A stretch of 64,000 bases of DNA, taken from Synaphobranchus kaupii. Its lineage: Eukaryota > Chordata > Actinopteri > Anguilliformes > Synaphobranchidae. The position numbers and the translations under genes were made by a program. The notes beneath the pieces were generated by a model. That model did not search any database and had not been told where the DNA came from. It saw nothing but the letters and a program-made list of their open reading frames with translations. Shown here piece after piece: positions 51,845-64,000 of this stretch. How positions within the stretch are numbered: the first letter of the stretch is position 1; each line of letters begins with the position of its first letter. The stretch spans positions 104,950,948 to 105,014,947 of the forward strand of contig CM056380.1 of assembly GCA_029718625.1 (NCBI GenBank), written 5' to 3'.

Positions 51845-52343
51845 ATGCTTGCTTTTGCGTTATATTGTGTTGTCTTCTTAGCACTTCTACAACATAATTT
51901 AACAAGAACACTTATTTTCATTCACATCCTTATTGGCAGACGAGAGGTCGAGGAAATAGCGAATGGAGCTATAGTTAACATCTGCCGGAATTTGCCATTT
52001 GTGCCACATAGAAACTCCGGGAGACAATGGAAGAAAGTTTGCAGTGAGGACTGGTGGGAAACAGTAGTGATGGTGCAATTTACAGATGCAGAGTGGAAAG
52101 AAAATATTTGCACGTCAAGAGGCTCATTCAACAAAGTGTGCGTAATGATGGAAAGGGTTATGAAACCTTACGACAAAATAATATGTGCCCCTGAGCCACT
52201 TGCTATGCGTGTTGCTATCGTCCTGTACAAATTGGGAAGGCGTGCTGAGTAGGCTATCGTATGTTTGCGAATCAGTTCGGGGTGCACAAGCGTACGGTGA
52301 AAAGATTTGTGTGGCCTACATGTTCTGGCAAGGCATGGTAGGC
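51845..52343 (+). pseudogene. Decayed Harbinger-type transposase, N-terminal part
   Basis: A 135-codon frame with WWETVVMVQFTDAEWKENI, SRGSFNKVC and PLAMRVAIVLYKLG. These are the typical N-terminal phrases of Harbinger/HARBI1-like transposases. The frame then shifts and goes on as FANQFGVHKRTVKRFV (52265-52312), the HTH-like part, before a stop. No DDE catalytic part was found, so it is not functional. Confidence 0.75.
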
Positions 52344-52924
52344 TCCGTGATTAATCATTTATTTACAGTGCCCACTGATGAAGAAGCATGCGTTTTGTTT
52401 TGTTTTTTTGGTGTTAGAGTAGGCTGCCATGAGTGTTTTCCAGCGATGTTTGACCTGGTCACTGGTGCGCACAAAACCTGCTTACTTCATTAGTTTGTCA
52501 CACACCCTTTTAAAAATGTCACTATGACGGTACTTTCTCCCGTAAATGCATTCCATTATATTCATGTCTTTCATTATTTGTAGACATAAGTCGGTTTCGT
52601 CTTCGCTCCTGAAATGCGAGCTTTTCGCCATTATGGACCCATGATTATGGACATTATGGACCCAAGATTCCCAAGATTGAACATGCGCAGACTAAACAAA
52701 TATTCCGTTCAGGGGTATATTCCAAATAACGTGTTTACATGACCAAATATTCTGGTTAATACAGGCATATGCCAGGTGTCTTATTCGGAATTCTAGCAAT
52801 CAGAATATTGTCTTAATCGGAATCTGTCAATCGTTTTAAGGCGTTTACATGACTCGTACATAATCGGAATATTACCATATTCCGATTAATCTAGGAATAT
52901 GGTGTGCATATAAACGTGGTCAGT

Positions 52925-54734
52925 GTGTCACTGAAATCTGAAGCAACACACTGGATTTACAGAACGATTTAATCCAACGTCAAACCATAATCTACATTTT
53001 TCACATCATACAGAGATCCTAAAAAAATACATGGCTGTACAAAATGAACAAGACAAACAACAAAAGTCACAGCGTGGATTATTTGTTGCCATGTCAGAGC
53101 ATACCTCGGCAAGTCCTAAATAACTTCTACCAACTACTGAACTGCGAGGCATTGCATTACATTCATTTGGCATACGCTTTTGTCCAAAAAGACGTACAAT
53201 AAGTGTAAAGAAGTACAATAAGCCAAAGAGGCAATTGTATTTAAATACTCTACGACAAGATGGTCTGTTACCGTGGGTCCAAGACAAACAATCGCTTACT
53301 GTGCAGCTGGAACAATATTGTAAAACTAGTGGCACAGTGCCTTATCAGTTCAGGTTAGTGTGTGCAACGTTAGTCCTTTAGACGAACAGAAATGCTGATT
53401 CATTAAAAGTCCCTGCAGATGCTATGGGTGCGTTTCGTTAGGCAACACATGCAGTGACTGCTTCGCTTTGTCCGACCATTGTCAGCTACGGGCTGCGCCC
53501 ATATACGAGCAAAATCCTCGGTGATTTTACAATTATGCACCTAAGCAAGCGATCCGTAGCTTAAGTACAGAGACAGTTGTTGACGTTACATAGAAATTAT
53601 AGCCATGCACGGTACGTTTTCGTTGTTTTCAATGCACATCTACCTATGCAGTTAAGAAACATGATGAGACCATCTCGATAAACTAGACTACCAAGGAAAC
53701 GGGTTGTTCGACGTTATCTGGTTTTGCATTTCCGCGAGTTACAACATGGCTAACGTTACCCCCCTTTAGTTTCACGGCACACTAATAACGAAACAGAAAA
53801 TTACACTACAATCCCGGTCTACTAAGAACATGCCCCAACATTTACATTAGCCCGGAGCACAGTGGAACTTCAGTGTGTGTGTATGCGGTACAGCCAAAAA
53901 CGTTACGGCCTTTACAGCCAGCAGGTCAACAATGCCACAAGTGGTGTAACGTTATACGGATGACGGCTAACACGGAGTAATTGCTTTTACTTGCATATTA
54001 TTATCATTATAGAATTTGAACTCTAGATTCATCAGATTCTGATGAAACGAAACAGCCTCGGTCGTTTCCTTGTTGAAGTAACGTTAGCTAGCCAACTACC
54101 TGGAAACCATTAGGAAATATTTAGGTAACGTTACAGTAACATTATCTAACAATTAGGCCTTGACCGAGCGATGAGTTTCGGTTTCAAACCCAAAGGCAAA
54201 CAAAACCTTCCTAGGCAGCAGTCAAGTCAGTTTTATTTCGAGTGATGTTTGGATTGTTATCAAGTGACATTTGCCAAAAATCCTTCGAAACATCGTGCCA
54301 CTAAGGCCACTAGGCTAGCCAACTACACCCATAGTCCATTAGGTCCCATTGACTTTAGCTAGCGAATGCTACCCAAGTCAGGCTGAAACTTTGATTCATT
54401 TGGAGCACAAAGCAGTTAGCGAGCAAATTAAGTCACGTAGACTGTCCAAGCTAGCGTGCTAACATTAAGGTTACATTACCTGAACGGGGCCTAACCCGAG
54501 TTGGCGCAATGCAACACCGGATAGCTTGCCGTTTGGACGCGCTTTGTTCAGATATCACCAGCTAGCTAGCGTTAGCGTGACGGTTATGAATCTGCCCTGG
54601 CCAGAGACAATAACATCGACAACCCTCCCAGATTTAGCAGACATATCGACTGGTCACCAAGCCATAAAACCAGTCGAAACCAAACTAACTAGCCATCGAT
54701 AGTTAATGTATTGACGTCTAACGGTGCACCTTAC
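52925..54734. other. First-intron or promoter-proximal sequence, nothing firm
   Basis: A fragment at 53146-53215 resembles the 3' tail of the SINEs near 55.3 kb (ATTACATTCATTTGGCATACG, CTTTTGTCCAAAAAGACGTACA). Otherwise unique-looking DNA rich in GTTAGCTAGC-type words. Confidence 0.5.
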
Positions 54735-54990
54735 CAATAATCCTTCTCTGTCCCCTCTCAGTGCCTGCAATCCGCTCCTTCTGTTACCTGGCAAAGCAGT
54801 CTACAATGATTATTATTTGATAAAAAGAGGAAACTAGATTATATCTAAAAGTTAAAATAACGACGCACTCTCGCCACAGTAACACGAGTTGGATAACGTT
54901 AGATGTTTTTAATTGTCGAGTCACTCTAGCTATGTAGCTAACTAGCTGGCTCTGTATCCTGTCTATTCGCGTTGCCGTTTCTCCCTACAG
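54735..54990 (-). other. uba1: Candidate uba1 5' noncoding exon (proximal)
   Basis: The minus strand has a good donor, ATTATTG|GTAAGG, at 54735. It lies just inside a GC-richer, TATA-less stretch. Because the first coding exon starts at its ATG, at least one noncoding exon must exist, and this is the nearest attractive candidate. The upstream limit is a guess, and it would imply a 16-kb first intron. Confidence 0.4.
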
Positions 54991-55045
54991 CAAACGGGAA
55001 CAAAACCAAAATGGCAGCCCCGGGACGGGGGCGGAGATACTGAAA
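54990..55045. promoter_or_regulatory. Candidate TATA-less promoter with YY1- and Sp1-like sites
   Basis: Holds CCAAAATGGCAGC (55006-55018), close to the YY1 promoter motif AANATGGCGGC, and GGGACGGGGGCGG (55021-55033), an Sp1-type GC box. No TATA box. Usual orientation of YY1 sites would favour plus-strand initiation, while the splice donor nearby favours minus, so it may be bidirectional. Confidence 0.4.
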
Positions 55046-55237
55046 TATTCAACATAAAGGGGTGGTCCCACATCGGCCTCAGCAAATCATATACCTCCAT
55101 AGATTTTCCGAAAGCAAAATGTACTCGTTAAATAAGCGACATGGAGGCGCACAGGTTGACATTCTACACAATTCGGCTGTGTTCCCTGACCCTGCACAGC
55201 CTGTCACTGAGCACAATACATAGAAGACGGAGAGCTT

Positions 55238-55453
<216 letters not shown>

Positions 55454-55499
55454 CTTTCTGCACCATTTAGAATCCTTGCAGAAGGAATATGTCCATTGG

Positions 55500-55695
55500 C
55501 AAAAATTTACATTTAGGTGTTTAGCAGATGCTCTCATCCAGCGTGACTTACACAGCTTGCATTTTTAAAGATAAAGTTGGATATTTACTGGAGCAATTCA
55601 GATGAAGTATCTTGCTGAAGGGTACAATGGCAGCACACCAGCTGGAAATCAAATCTGCAACCTCTGAGTTTCTATTCCCGAACTTAAAACACGAC
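55500..55695 (-). mobile_element. Second, diverged SINE copy, minus strand
   Basis: Shares GAAGTATCTTGCTGAAGGGT, ACAATGGCAG and GAAATCAAATCTGCAACCTC with the first copy, and has the tail GTAAGTCACGCTGGATGAG, GCATCTGCTAAACACC on the minus strand. The tRNA-like head is incomplete. Confidence 0.65.
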
Positions 55696-56671
55696 AGAGT
55701 CAAAGAAGAAGTCCAAATTAGGGGAAGAAATACACTGTCCATCGTAGAGAAGCACTTTTAAAGTCTGGCCAGCAACGAGATCTGAATTCTATCTCTACAC
55801 TGAACAGTGTCGCACAACAGCTTATCATGCATATTTGTAAGTCGGTTGTCTCTGGCAAAAAGCATCTAGTAAATAACTATATTGCAAGTATGATATTCCT
55901 CCCCACCAGCCTAGTCAGTTACCTTGCTCTCCCTGTTTGGGATACTGTGTGGATTTTAAGTCCACACAGATTTATTTTAAACAAGTCTGTCCATTTTGAT
56001 GGGAGATATTTCCTCCCTCTTACACAGCCTTTGGCTGTGAGCAATAAATGGAGAGAATCGCCTAACAAAAAGGTCTCCAAAAAGCTGATGGCGCCACCTG
56101 ATGGACAAGCATGAAATTTATTTTCTGTTTAATTCCAAAGGATTTACATGAACTTTGTGGTTTGCCATTGCATGCAGGGTTCTGCAGAAAGCCAACAATA
56201 CCACAGGCGCCTGGACTCCACCAGAATCCAACCACAATCTGCCACTGCATTTTCGACATGGCACAAGATAGACTGCATTTGTGCCATTGCAGTTAATGAA
56301 CCCCCACTCTGAAAGTGTAAGAGTGATGATATTTTTTGCATGGTTTTTAACATACGGCACCTCCTGCTCAGAATGCAGCACGTTGTACCTCCAAGACCAA
56401 CTCCCACTTTCTGCTATTATGTGCTTACAAAAATTAATCTAAGCTGTACACCAAACCAATAAAACAAGACGAAAAAGCTACTTTTACATTTCCCGAAACT
56501 CCTGCTCCTACTCAAAACATCCTAACGAAATGACCATTTTAACAACATGATTAACTGAATATACATCCATACATTTTGTCTTTATAGCCTTTTCAAATGT
56601 AGAGATGCACATTGTAAAAGGACAGGCGGACAACCACCAAAATGAACCATTTCATACATTTATTTATTATA
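55696..56671. other. Intergenic or upstream sequence, nothing recognised
   Basis: Short overlapping frames on both strands at 56062-56407 are not conserved-looking. Confidence 0.45.
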
Positions 56672-58147
56672 AATAAAGTCAAAAGTTTACATACACCTTA
56701 GCCAAATCCATTTAAACTCAGTTTTTCACAATTCCTGACATTTGATCCTAGTAAACATTCCCTGTCGTAGGTCAGTTAGGATCACAACTTTATTTTAAGA
56801 ATGTGAAATGTCAGAATAATAGTAGAGAATGATTTATTTCAGCTATTATTTCTTTCATCACATTCCCAGTGGGTCAGAAGTTTACATACACTCTGTTAGT
56901 ATTTGGTAGCATTGCCTTTAAATTGTTTAAGTTGGGTCAAACGTTTTGGGTAGCCTTCCACAAGCTTCTCACAATAAGTTGCTGGAATTTTGGCATATTC
57001 CTCCTGACAGAACTAGCGTAACTGAGTCAGGTTTGTAGGCCTCCTTGCTCGCACACGCTTTTTCAGTTCTGCCCACAAATTTACAATTGCATTGAGGTCA
57101 GGACTTTGTGATGGCCATTCCAATACCATGACTTTGTTGTCCTTAAGTCATTTTGCCACAACTCTGGAAGTATACTTTGGGTCATTGTCCATTTGGTAGA
57201 GCCATTTGCAACCAAGCTTTAACTTCCTGGCTGATGTCTTGAGATGTTGCTTCAAAATATCAACATAATTTTCCTTCATGATACCATCTATTTTATGAAG
57301 TGCACCAGTCCCTCCTGCAGCAAAGCACCCCCACAACATGATGCTGCCACCCCCGTGCTGCACGGTGTTCTTCGGCTTGCAAGCCTCACCCTTTTTCCTC
57401 CAAATATAACAATGGTCATTATGGCCAAACAGTTCAATTTTTGTTTCATCAGACCAGAGGATATTTCTCCAAAAAGTAAGATCTTTGTCCTCATGTGCAG
57501 TTGCAAACTGTAGTCTGGCTTTTTTATGGCAGTTTTGGAGTAGTGGCTTCTACCTTGCTGAACAGCCTTTCAGGTTATGTCGATATAGGACTTGTTTTAC
57601 TGTGGATATAGATACTTTTGTACCTGTTCCCTCCAGCATCTTCACAAGGTTTTTTGCTGTTGTTCTGGGATTGATTTGCACTTTTCGCACCAAAGCACGT
57701 TCATCTCTAGGAGACAGAACGTGTCTCCTTCCTGAGCGGTATGACGGCTGCGTGGTACCATGGTGTTTATGCTTACATGATGTCAAGCAAAGATGCACTG
57801 AGTTTGAAGGTAGGCCTTAAAATACATCCACATGTACAACTCCAATTGACTCAAATAATGTCAATTAGCCTATCAGAAGTTTCTAAAGTCATGACATCAT
57901 TTTTTGGAATTTTCTAAGCTGTTTAAAGGCACAGTCAACTTAGTGTATGTAAACTTCTGACCCACTGGAATTGTGATATAGAGAATTAAAAGTGAAATAA
58001 TCTGTCTGTAAACAATTGTTGGAAAAAAAGTAGATGTCCTAACTGACTTGCCAATACTATAGTTTGCTAACATTAAATCTGTGGAGTGGTTAAAAATGAG
58101 TTTTAATGACTTCAACCTAAGTGTATGTAAACTTCCGACTTCAACTG
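56672..58147 (-). mobile_element. Salmonid-type Tc1 transposon with IR/DR ends, dead transposase
   Basis: The right end AAACTTCCGACTTCAACTG is followed by TA; the outer left end is degraded (AAAGTCAAAAGTTTACATAC). Inner direct-repeat copies AGAAGTTTACATACACT (56877) and its complement (57941-57960) give the double-repeat IR/DR arrangement of salmonid Tc1 elements. The transposase is on the minus strand in broken frames: GGGSIMLWGCFAAGGTGALH and YQMDNDPKYTSRVV (57148-57363), more pieces at 57288-57506 and 57550-57798. Stops and shifts abolish function. Confidence 0.93.
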
Positions 58148-60591
58148 TATATCACTTACGCATCACAGTATTAAACTCTATGGCAAGTTATTACTGAATA
58201 CCATTCCATACAAAATAATATTATGCTATTTCCTTTGTATGAACCCATATCCCTATGAAAGTGTGGGATATCAATTTTTAACACTTTAAGGCTGCACATT
58301 ATGAGGTAAACAAGGTACAATCAGTGATGCAATAAATACAAATATACACACAATAGGAACATGCAAAATAAAAGTATTCATGCTGACATCTGATCCTGCA
58401 CCATGTGTAGCTAATGTGGGAGTTATCTTTATGCATCACCTGTAATTATTTTTTGTTTGTTAAAGGCAGTTTGCCTTGCACACTAAACATGTGCAGGTTA
58501 TTACAGATTCCTGGTTTTCTGGTTTGTTATTTTCCCCAGACACACTTAGGACAGCCTTCAAAAGCTATTAACAAACAACTTGTCAGTTTATTATGGCATA
58601 GAAAATCACAACATTATCTCACTTAACTGCCCTTAGGTCAATTCATCCAGGACTGAATAAACTCGTCAGGTCACCCCTCTCGGTGTGTTAAGAACCATAA
58701 CTCGTCTGGCATAGCGAGGTTACCAAGGTACTGTAGAATGACAATGCCGCTCATTCTATCATAATATCAATAAGCAGAGCTATTCAATAAAGCGCATGTA
58801 AATATATAGTTGAGAAAAAAGTAATTCATTAACGCGAGGACTGCCACCTTGCCAACTAGGCGACCAGCACCCTTTTCAGCTAACCCGCAGTGTTATCAAA
58901 CCAACTTGCACACAGGACATAAACTATAGATTGCTAATTTTGCTAATTATTATGCAAAATCTGTTTAAAATGAAAGTAGCCGTCATAGATACACGTCTGT
59001 AGTGTGATATTCAGGACTATGGAAGACTGGACAGGGCTCCATTTAAAATGAGCAGCGTTATCTCTAGAGAAGTGGATGTCTTGCTTATCGAGGCTCTACG
59101 TCTACAACAATGAAAATCCCTTTAGTGACAATTAGCTAATACGCCGTTTAAAGACAATCAACATACGAATTATCTAGTAATAGTCGTGGCTGTGTAACGT
59201 AAGACAATTCCCACATGTACAGTAAGGATGAACTATCGTTAGCTCTTGCTGTGTAGAGTGAACGCGGGAGGCAGAGTGTAGGTACGTTACGTGGTACATG
59301 AACATAATGTCAATGTGGACAAGTGCAACAACTCGTCGTCAGAAAATAAATCCTACCCTTGCAGCCAAGCAATATCCAGACGTGACATGGTACCTAGCCG
59401 AGTTTATGGCGAAGATTGCTAACGTAGTTAACGGTTAGCTAGCTACACAGCAACACGTAGAATCTTCTAACACTAACCTGGGTCACTTTTTAGCCCCAAA
59501 AACTGTCACCATAGTTCTGCAAACCATAGCTATAACAATGGCTAGCTACATAAAATGAGCAATTGTCACAATAAACTCATGCTAGGTAACTTTAGGCTGT
59601 AACGTTGGCCATCTCGCAACGTACACGTACATTACTGAGCCCTCGTAAACAGATATAAGCATATGTGTGCATACAGATAGGGTTATCGTTACAATTAACT
59701 GACAAAGGCCCAAGTGGGCCGATGCGCCCAGCTAACAGGAGGCCACAGGTTCCGATCCTGATTAAGTTAGCTAGCTAACGTTATACTTGCTAACTTAGCT
59801 ACAGGCAGTAGCAAGCTTTATCTGCCCTCGCTGCCTTCCCCTGGCCCTACAGGACACACATGTGTCGATCAAGCACCTGCGACACGATAAAGGGTAACAA
59901 CGTTATGCAAGGGCATATTCCACAGCTAAGTTAACTTAAGTTACGTTAGCTACCGATCCAACCAAGCAAAGCACAGGTCACTGGCTTGAAGCCTGTGCAA
60001 GTAGCTAGCTAAAGTTAGCAAGCAATGTAACCATCATCCCAAATGTGTCGGCGAGCGCCAGTTCTACAGCTGACAAAACAACCCGAAGGTGTAGCCTACA
60101 ACGACAGCTTGCTATGCTAACGTTAGTTAGCTGGATGAGAACGACCGTTATTTTAGACCTGCAGTGCACAGACAGCAATCTGGCGGACTTAGTCATGTTA
60201 ATTAGCCCATGTTTATACGCTGCCCCGAAAGCGTGGGAACTCATCACAGGTAGCTAGTGTTAGCTAATGCTAATGGTATACGATTCACTATCCAGCGATC
60301 GTGTGTATAATGCTGGTCCATACACTCGCTATTCATTCTTTACGTTACCATTTTCTCCCTCTCCCGACTTTCACCTCTCCTTTAAGTTCGTAAAATCTGG
60401 ACAGCTGCCCGGACCAGTTTACTACAACCTGCCTTTCATCTACCCAAACCAGCCCCGCACTTACTCGTAAATATGAGGAATGTAGCTTGCTGTTGTTGTG
60501 TCCACATAAAGCAGCTACGACTAGCTAACGTCAAGTAGCGGGTAAGCTACCTAGCTTGTGTGTAAGCGAAGCAACGTTATGCACAACTCAC
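58148..60591. other. Upstream region, no gene seen
   Basis: Unique-looking DNA rich in TAGCTAGC and AACGTTAGC words, common in fish intergenic DNA. A few longer frames without recognisable content. Confidence 0.45.
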
Positions 60592-60830
60592 CACATCTGA
60601 TATTACTCGGGCCTGTTCCGTGGTGTTGAAAACAAAAAATAAAGTCCTAAGGAAATACACAACAACAACAACAACAGAACTTTTGGGGTTGGTCCACAAT
60701 GATTATCTGCCAAACTGGCGGGAGCGAAGTGACTTTTTGCGGTGCGAAGAAAGAGGCAGACTAGACTGGCTGTTCTCAGCACCACTTGAAATCTCCTTTA
60801 CTGTCTTCTCAGTTCTCACCCAGAAAAGTA
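60592..60830 (-). other. Candidate distal 5' noncoding exon on the minus strand
   Basis: A strong donor, CAGATGTG|GTGAGT, ends at 60592. The stretch behind it is CpG-bearing (GGCGGGAGCG, TGCGGTGCG) and untranslated in any long frame. It could be an alternative first exon of uba1 or belong to an unrelated transcript. ATTACGTCTATGAC, a CRE-like site, lies near 60880. Confidence 0.3.
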
Positions 60831-60839
60831 GCTACTAGC

Positions 60840-62767
60840 TCGCTATCAACATGTGCGGAGTTTGGCCGGGGAACAGCATTACGTCTATGACATGTGGAGG
60901 TTCATGTTAAAACCGTATTTTTGTTTTTGAGACTTTGGGACCTTAATATAATATAATATTATAGTATTAAAAGTGTACAGTATTATATTATTTTTTGTGT
61001 CTTGGTTTAATCTCAAGTCCGATAATTTGCATTGCAATCTTTTTCAAAACGACCCTATCCCCCCTCTCTCTGTGATTTAAGCCAGCCGAGACATTACGCG
61101 AACGCCTTGGAAATTGGGATTTGTAGTCGTAGCCATCTGATTAATTGGAATTCGGGTTTCGGAAATGTAAATCTGTAACTTTAGAAGGCAAATCCGAACT
61201 AAGCAAGGATTTTGGATTGCATTCAAGTAAAATTATTTAAATTGAATGGGAAAATTTTGAACCCACATGTTGTGCCTTCCATTTCCCCATTTTCAAAAGC
61301 AGGGTTCTTTTTCCCAGGACCCTAATGGTAATTCAGGTGCACGACCATTAGGCTACATTGGCCTTCCTCCCTTGGTGCTGCATTGTGAAATAAAATTTGG
61401 ATTGATCTGTATCGAATCTGTACCATTCCAGTGCCAAGTGGACTTTGAGTCCTACAGAGTGGATAATTATTTACCGGTGTCACCATTTTGGGCAACCCCC
61501 ACTTCACTTCTCATGAGCATCACTTTAGGTTGGTGAGGTGCCTGGGTACCCGTGCCACCCACTGGTGCAACAATTGCAGCAGCTCTGGTAGGAGACTGAG
61601 GAGTAGGAAAGGAATATTTGGATACCTGCATGCTCTATGGAAGGTAGGGGCAATAGTGTGAGCCCCCATAGGGCATATTGCAGTAAAGGGATAAAACTAC
61701 AATTACCAATGGGCATTCCCAATTTGGGAATAGGCAACAAACATGTCTATGCAATATAATCATACAAACTAAAGTGATTTTCAGGCAGGATATTGAGTCT
61801 GTAATTATCTATAAGTGAAATAGTACACTCATGAGGCTACCAAGTTTCAAGCCTTTCACATTCTACAATCATATGTCGTACCTACTCATACTAATATTAT
61901 CAACATATTAACAATGTATTTGGACTCAGGCAAGGACACACCAACTCAAACACACATTAAAAAATAGTTATGTTCAGAGTTTTTATTGAAAGAGTGGCAG
62001 ACAGAATGCAATACAGTCACAGAACAGGTCTCTCTATCAGAGCATTTTGAATTCTGAGAGAGAAGCACAAAAATTCAGTGGGATCTATGCCACACCTAGA
62101 GCCCAGGTAAACACAAGGATAAGCAAAGGAAACCAGGGAACATACCAGGTCAACACAGATAATCAAATCATTTAACATTTCTGAAATAATTCCACAAAGA
62201 AAATAGACTAAACATATCAAATATGTGGGATTTTTTTTTGTTTGTTTGGAGGGGTGGGGGTGGGGGGGGGGGGGGTTGGGGGCTACGCCTTGGAGAGGAG
62301 GGCTAAAGCAGGCAGTGAGGAAAATGGCTACATAAATAGTACATATATCGGAATGACATTATCATTTCTCAGTTGTTATAATAATCCCTCTAAGATAACC
62401 AAAATGGACAAAGAAGTTAGTTTGAGAATGTGCGTGTGTGGCTGGGTGTGTATATGTGCATCCGGGTGTGTGCGAGTGCAATTGTGTTTGTAATTTCATG
62501 TGTGCCAGAGGCATGCAGTAAGGGCTGGCAGAGTAAGTAGAGGTTACCTACCAGAATGGGAGTGGGAGGTGAGGGTTGGGGGAAAAAATCAATAGTATCA
62601 GTTTTATTTCAATTGTATTATATTGATAATCTATTTCATTTTGTGAGTGCCATCTATGAATAGTACAGTATCACTTTCTTTCCAGATTAAAGCAAAAAGT
62701 CCTGTCGCATAAAAAGACACCAGCCAATGACATGGAATGGTGGTGACAGAAGCAGTTTTTGAGACAA
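60840..62767. other. Right flank, no gene seen
   Basis: AT-rich. A G-run tract lies at 62250-62282 and GT-rich DNA at 62430-62490. No exon-like conserved frame. Confidence 0.5.
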
Positions 62768-62965
62768 CAAATCGGGGACTTCAGGACCCTGGTTCTGGAG
62801 AGTCATAGGGTCTCTTGGTCTTTAAGATTAAAATCTGCAAGTTTTAGAACCAAGAAACTTGGTGAGGTCAGTTAACACTGTCGCTAAGTGTTTTTATTGG
62901 TAAATTAAATGCTGAGCGACAACCAAAACCAACAGATGCCGCAGCGCCCCATGACCAGGGTTGGG
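62768..62965. repeat. Dispersed repeat, copy 2
   Basis: Same order of phrases as the copy at 2878-3075: CTGGAGAGTCATAGGGTCT, then TTAAATGCTGAGCGACAAC, then CCAGGGTTGGGGAACC, in the same orientation. Confidence 0.55.
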
Positions 62966-64000
62966 GAACCTTGCACCAGATGAATTTTGAGATGAAAATA
63001 AAATTGAGGATATGCAACAGGGCGTCAAAGCTTTCACCTTCCTTTTCTAAACAAAAAGTAAGAGGGAAAGATTACGAGAGCTATGCGTGAAGCTGACATC
63101 TTAACAGGCTTCATATGGCATGGATTATGAAGACTTGAAGGTATACATTTATTTTTATTAAACTTTGTGTGCTTTTTAAAATAAAATATCGAAAGTATAA
63201 CACCATCTCTGATAAGTGTGTGCACTGTGGCACTACATGTGTCCACTGGAGGGCGCTTTCATTCAAGATCAGTGAATATAAGAAAATAAAATAAGCCAGA
63301 TCTATGAGTGATGACCAAATTAAGATAATTCTGATAATAGTACCCTCTGATGATGAAAAATGCCTGTGATACGTGCTTATTGAATGCACTGTTTTTCCCA
63401 TTCATATTGTGTTCTTTTTGTTTATACACACAACACACACAAACATCCTGGGAAACACATCTGCAAATTGAAAAAAAAACCTAACCAATCTTGATATATA
63501 AATTTTATAAATCTGGAATGGGTCTTTCTGGTTTGATGACCTGACGACATTCTTAAAACATGATGACAAGAGGTTTTGATCCCTGAGCCTGCATATGAAG
63601 CAATTTGATTTTTTTTTCTTGACGCGGCTGATTTCCGATAATCAGCAGGTGGCGTGTGTAGTGTACTTCAGTTTTGTGGCAGGCTACAACCATTCACATT
63701 TTTAATACCATCGCTTATGTGAAGAAACTTGTGAAACACAATGCTATCAACACATAGCCTAAGTGAAGTGTTTTTTTTCTGTACTCAGGAAAATAAAATG
63801 TTTATTTCCAGAGAGACCAAACAGTGAGCGAGCAGGAAACTGTGTACGACACTGCTGGTAGATTGTCTTTCGCAAAACTCTTTGTAGCAGGGTTGCAGGT
63901 GGGTGGAGTCGATGAATCTGGTGTTCTTGAAATTACTACATGACAGTTGGTGAATCTTTTTTTAGGCAGCCTAGATGTCTACTTGCACATATCTGGTGTG
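62966..64000. other. Right edge, nothing recognised
   Basis: AT-rich sequence without gene-like frames or classed repeats. Confidence 0.45.

Larger units (their letters stand above)
48905..52921 (+). mobile_element. PIF/Harbinger-like transposon (outermost of a four-level nest)
   Basis: Left GACCACGTTTACATGCACAC, right GTGTGCATATAAACGTGGTC, flanked by AGT on each side (48902-48904, 52922-52924). The right part carries a decayed transposase N-terminus (51845-52345). Without inserts it would be about 1.3 kb. A 3-bp duplication fits Harbinger, although AGT is not its usual TWA target. Confidence 0.78.

Noticed and set aside
56062..56407. Overlapping 65-87 codon frames on both strands
   Set aside because: Mutually overlapping, no conserved motif, no splice context.

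Overview
The window is vertebrate nuclear DNA, almost certainly from a teleost fish. The evidence is one long intron-rich gene with GT-AG introns, abundant CA/GT and minisatellite DNA, a salmonid-type Tc1 transposon with IR/DR ends, L2-like LINEs with ATT tails, tRNA-derived SINEs, and many hAT, Harbinger and TTAA-target elements. I cannot name the species.

One protein-coding gene is clear: uba1, the ubiquitin-activating enzyme E1, on the minus strand. I placed 25 coding exons between 38651 (start) and 11786 (stop). Joined, they give 3177 nt in one open frame, 1058 residues, with all splice phases consistent. The active-site cysteine falls at residue 632, and the ATP-site residues at 478, 504, 515, 528 and 576; these equal the human numbering as I remember it. 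The second start, Met41, is also kept. Candidate 5' noncoding exons lie near 54.7 kb and 60.6 kb, and polyadenylation signals near 11.07 and 10.68 kb.

Layout: 1-3.8 kb, gene-free flank with simple repeats. 3.8-9.1 kb, a 31-bp minisatellite split by a 4.6-kb Tc1/mariner/IS630-like transposon whose transposase gene is itself split by a solo LTR and a hAT-like foldback element. 9.1-10.65 kb, no gene seen. 10.65-38.65 kb, uba1, whose introns hold seven or more tandem arrays (about 8 kb in all), a solo LTR abutting a splice donor, a Tc1 copy, LINE fragments and TTAA/hAT elements. 38.65-54.7 kb, the likely first intron, with 5S-rRNA-like repeats, a 2.8-kb hAT element with perfect 8-bp target duplication, and a four-level nest (Harbinger > TIR element > TA-target TIR element > L2-like LINE). 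54.7-60.9 kb, promoter-like DNA, SINEs and a salmonid-type Tc1. 60.9-64 kb, no gene recognised.

I found no unknown multi-gene system. The points most worth a second look are how tandem repeats and transposons sit on or beside uba1 splice sites, and the start-codon arrangement that could tune the nuclear to cytoplasmic E1 ratio.
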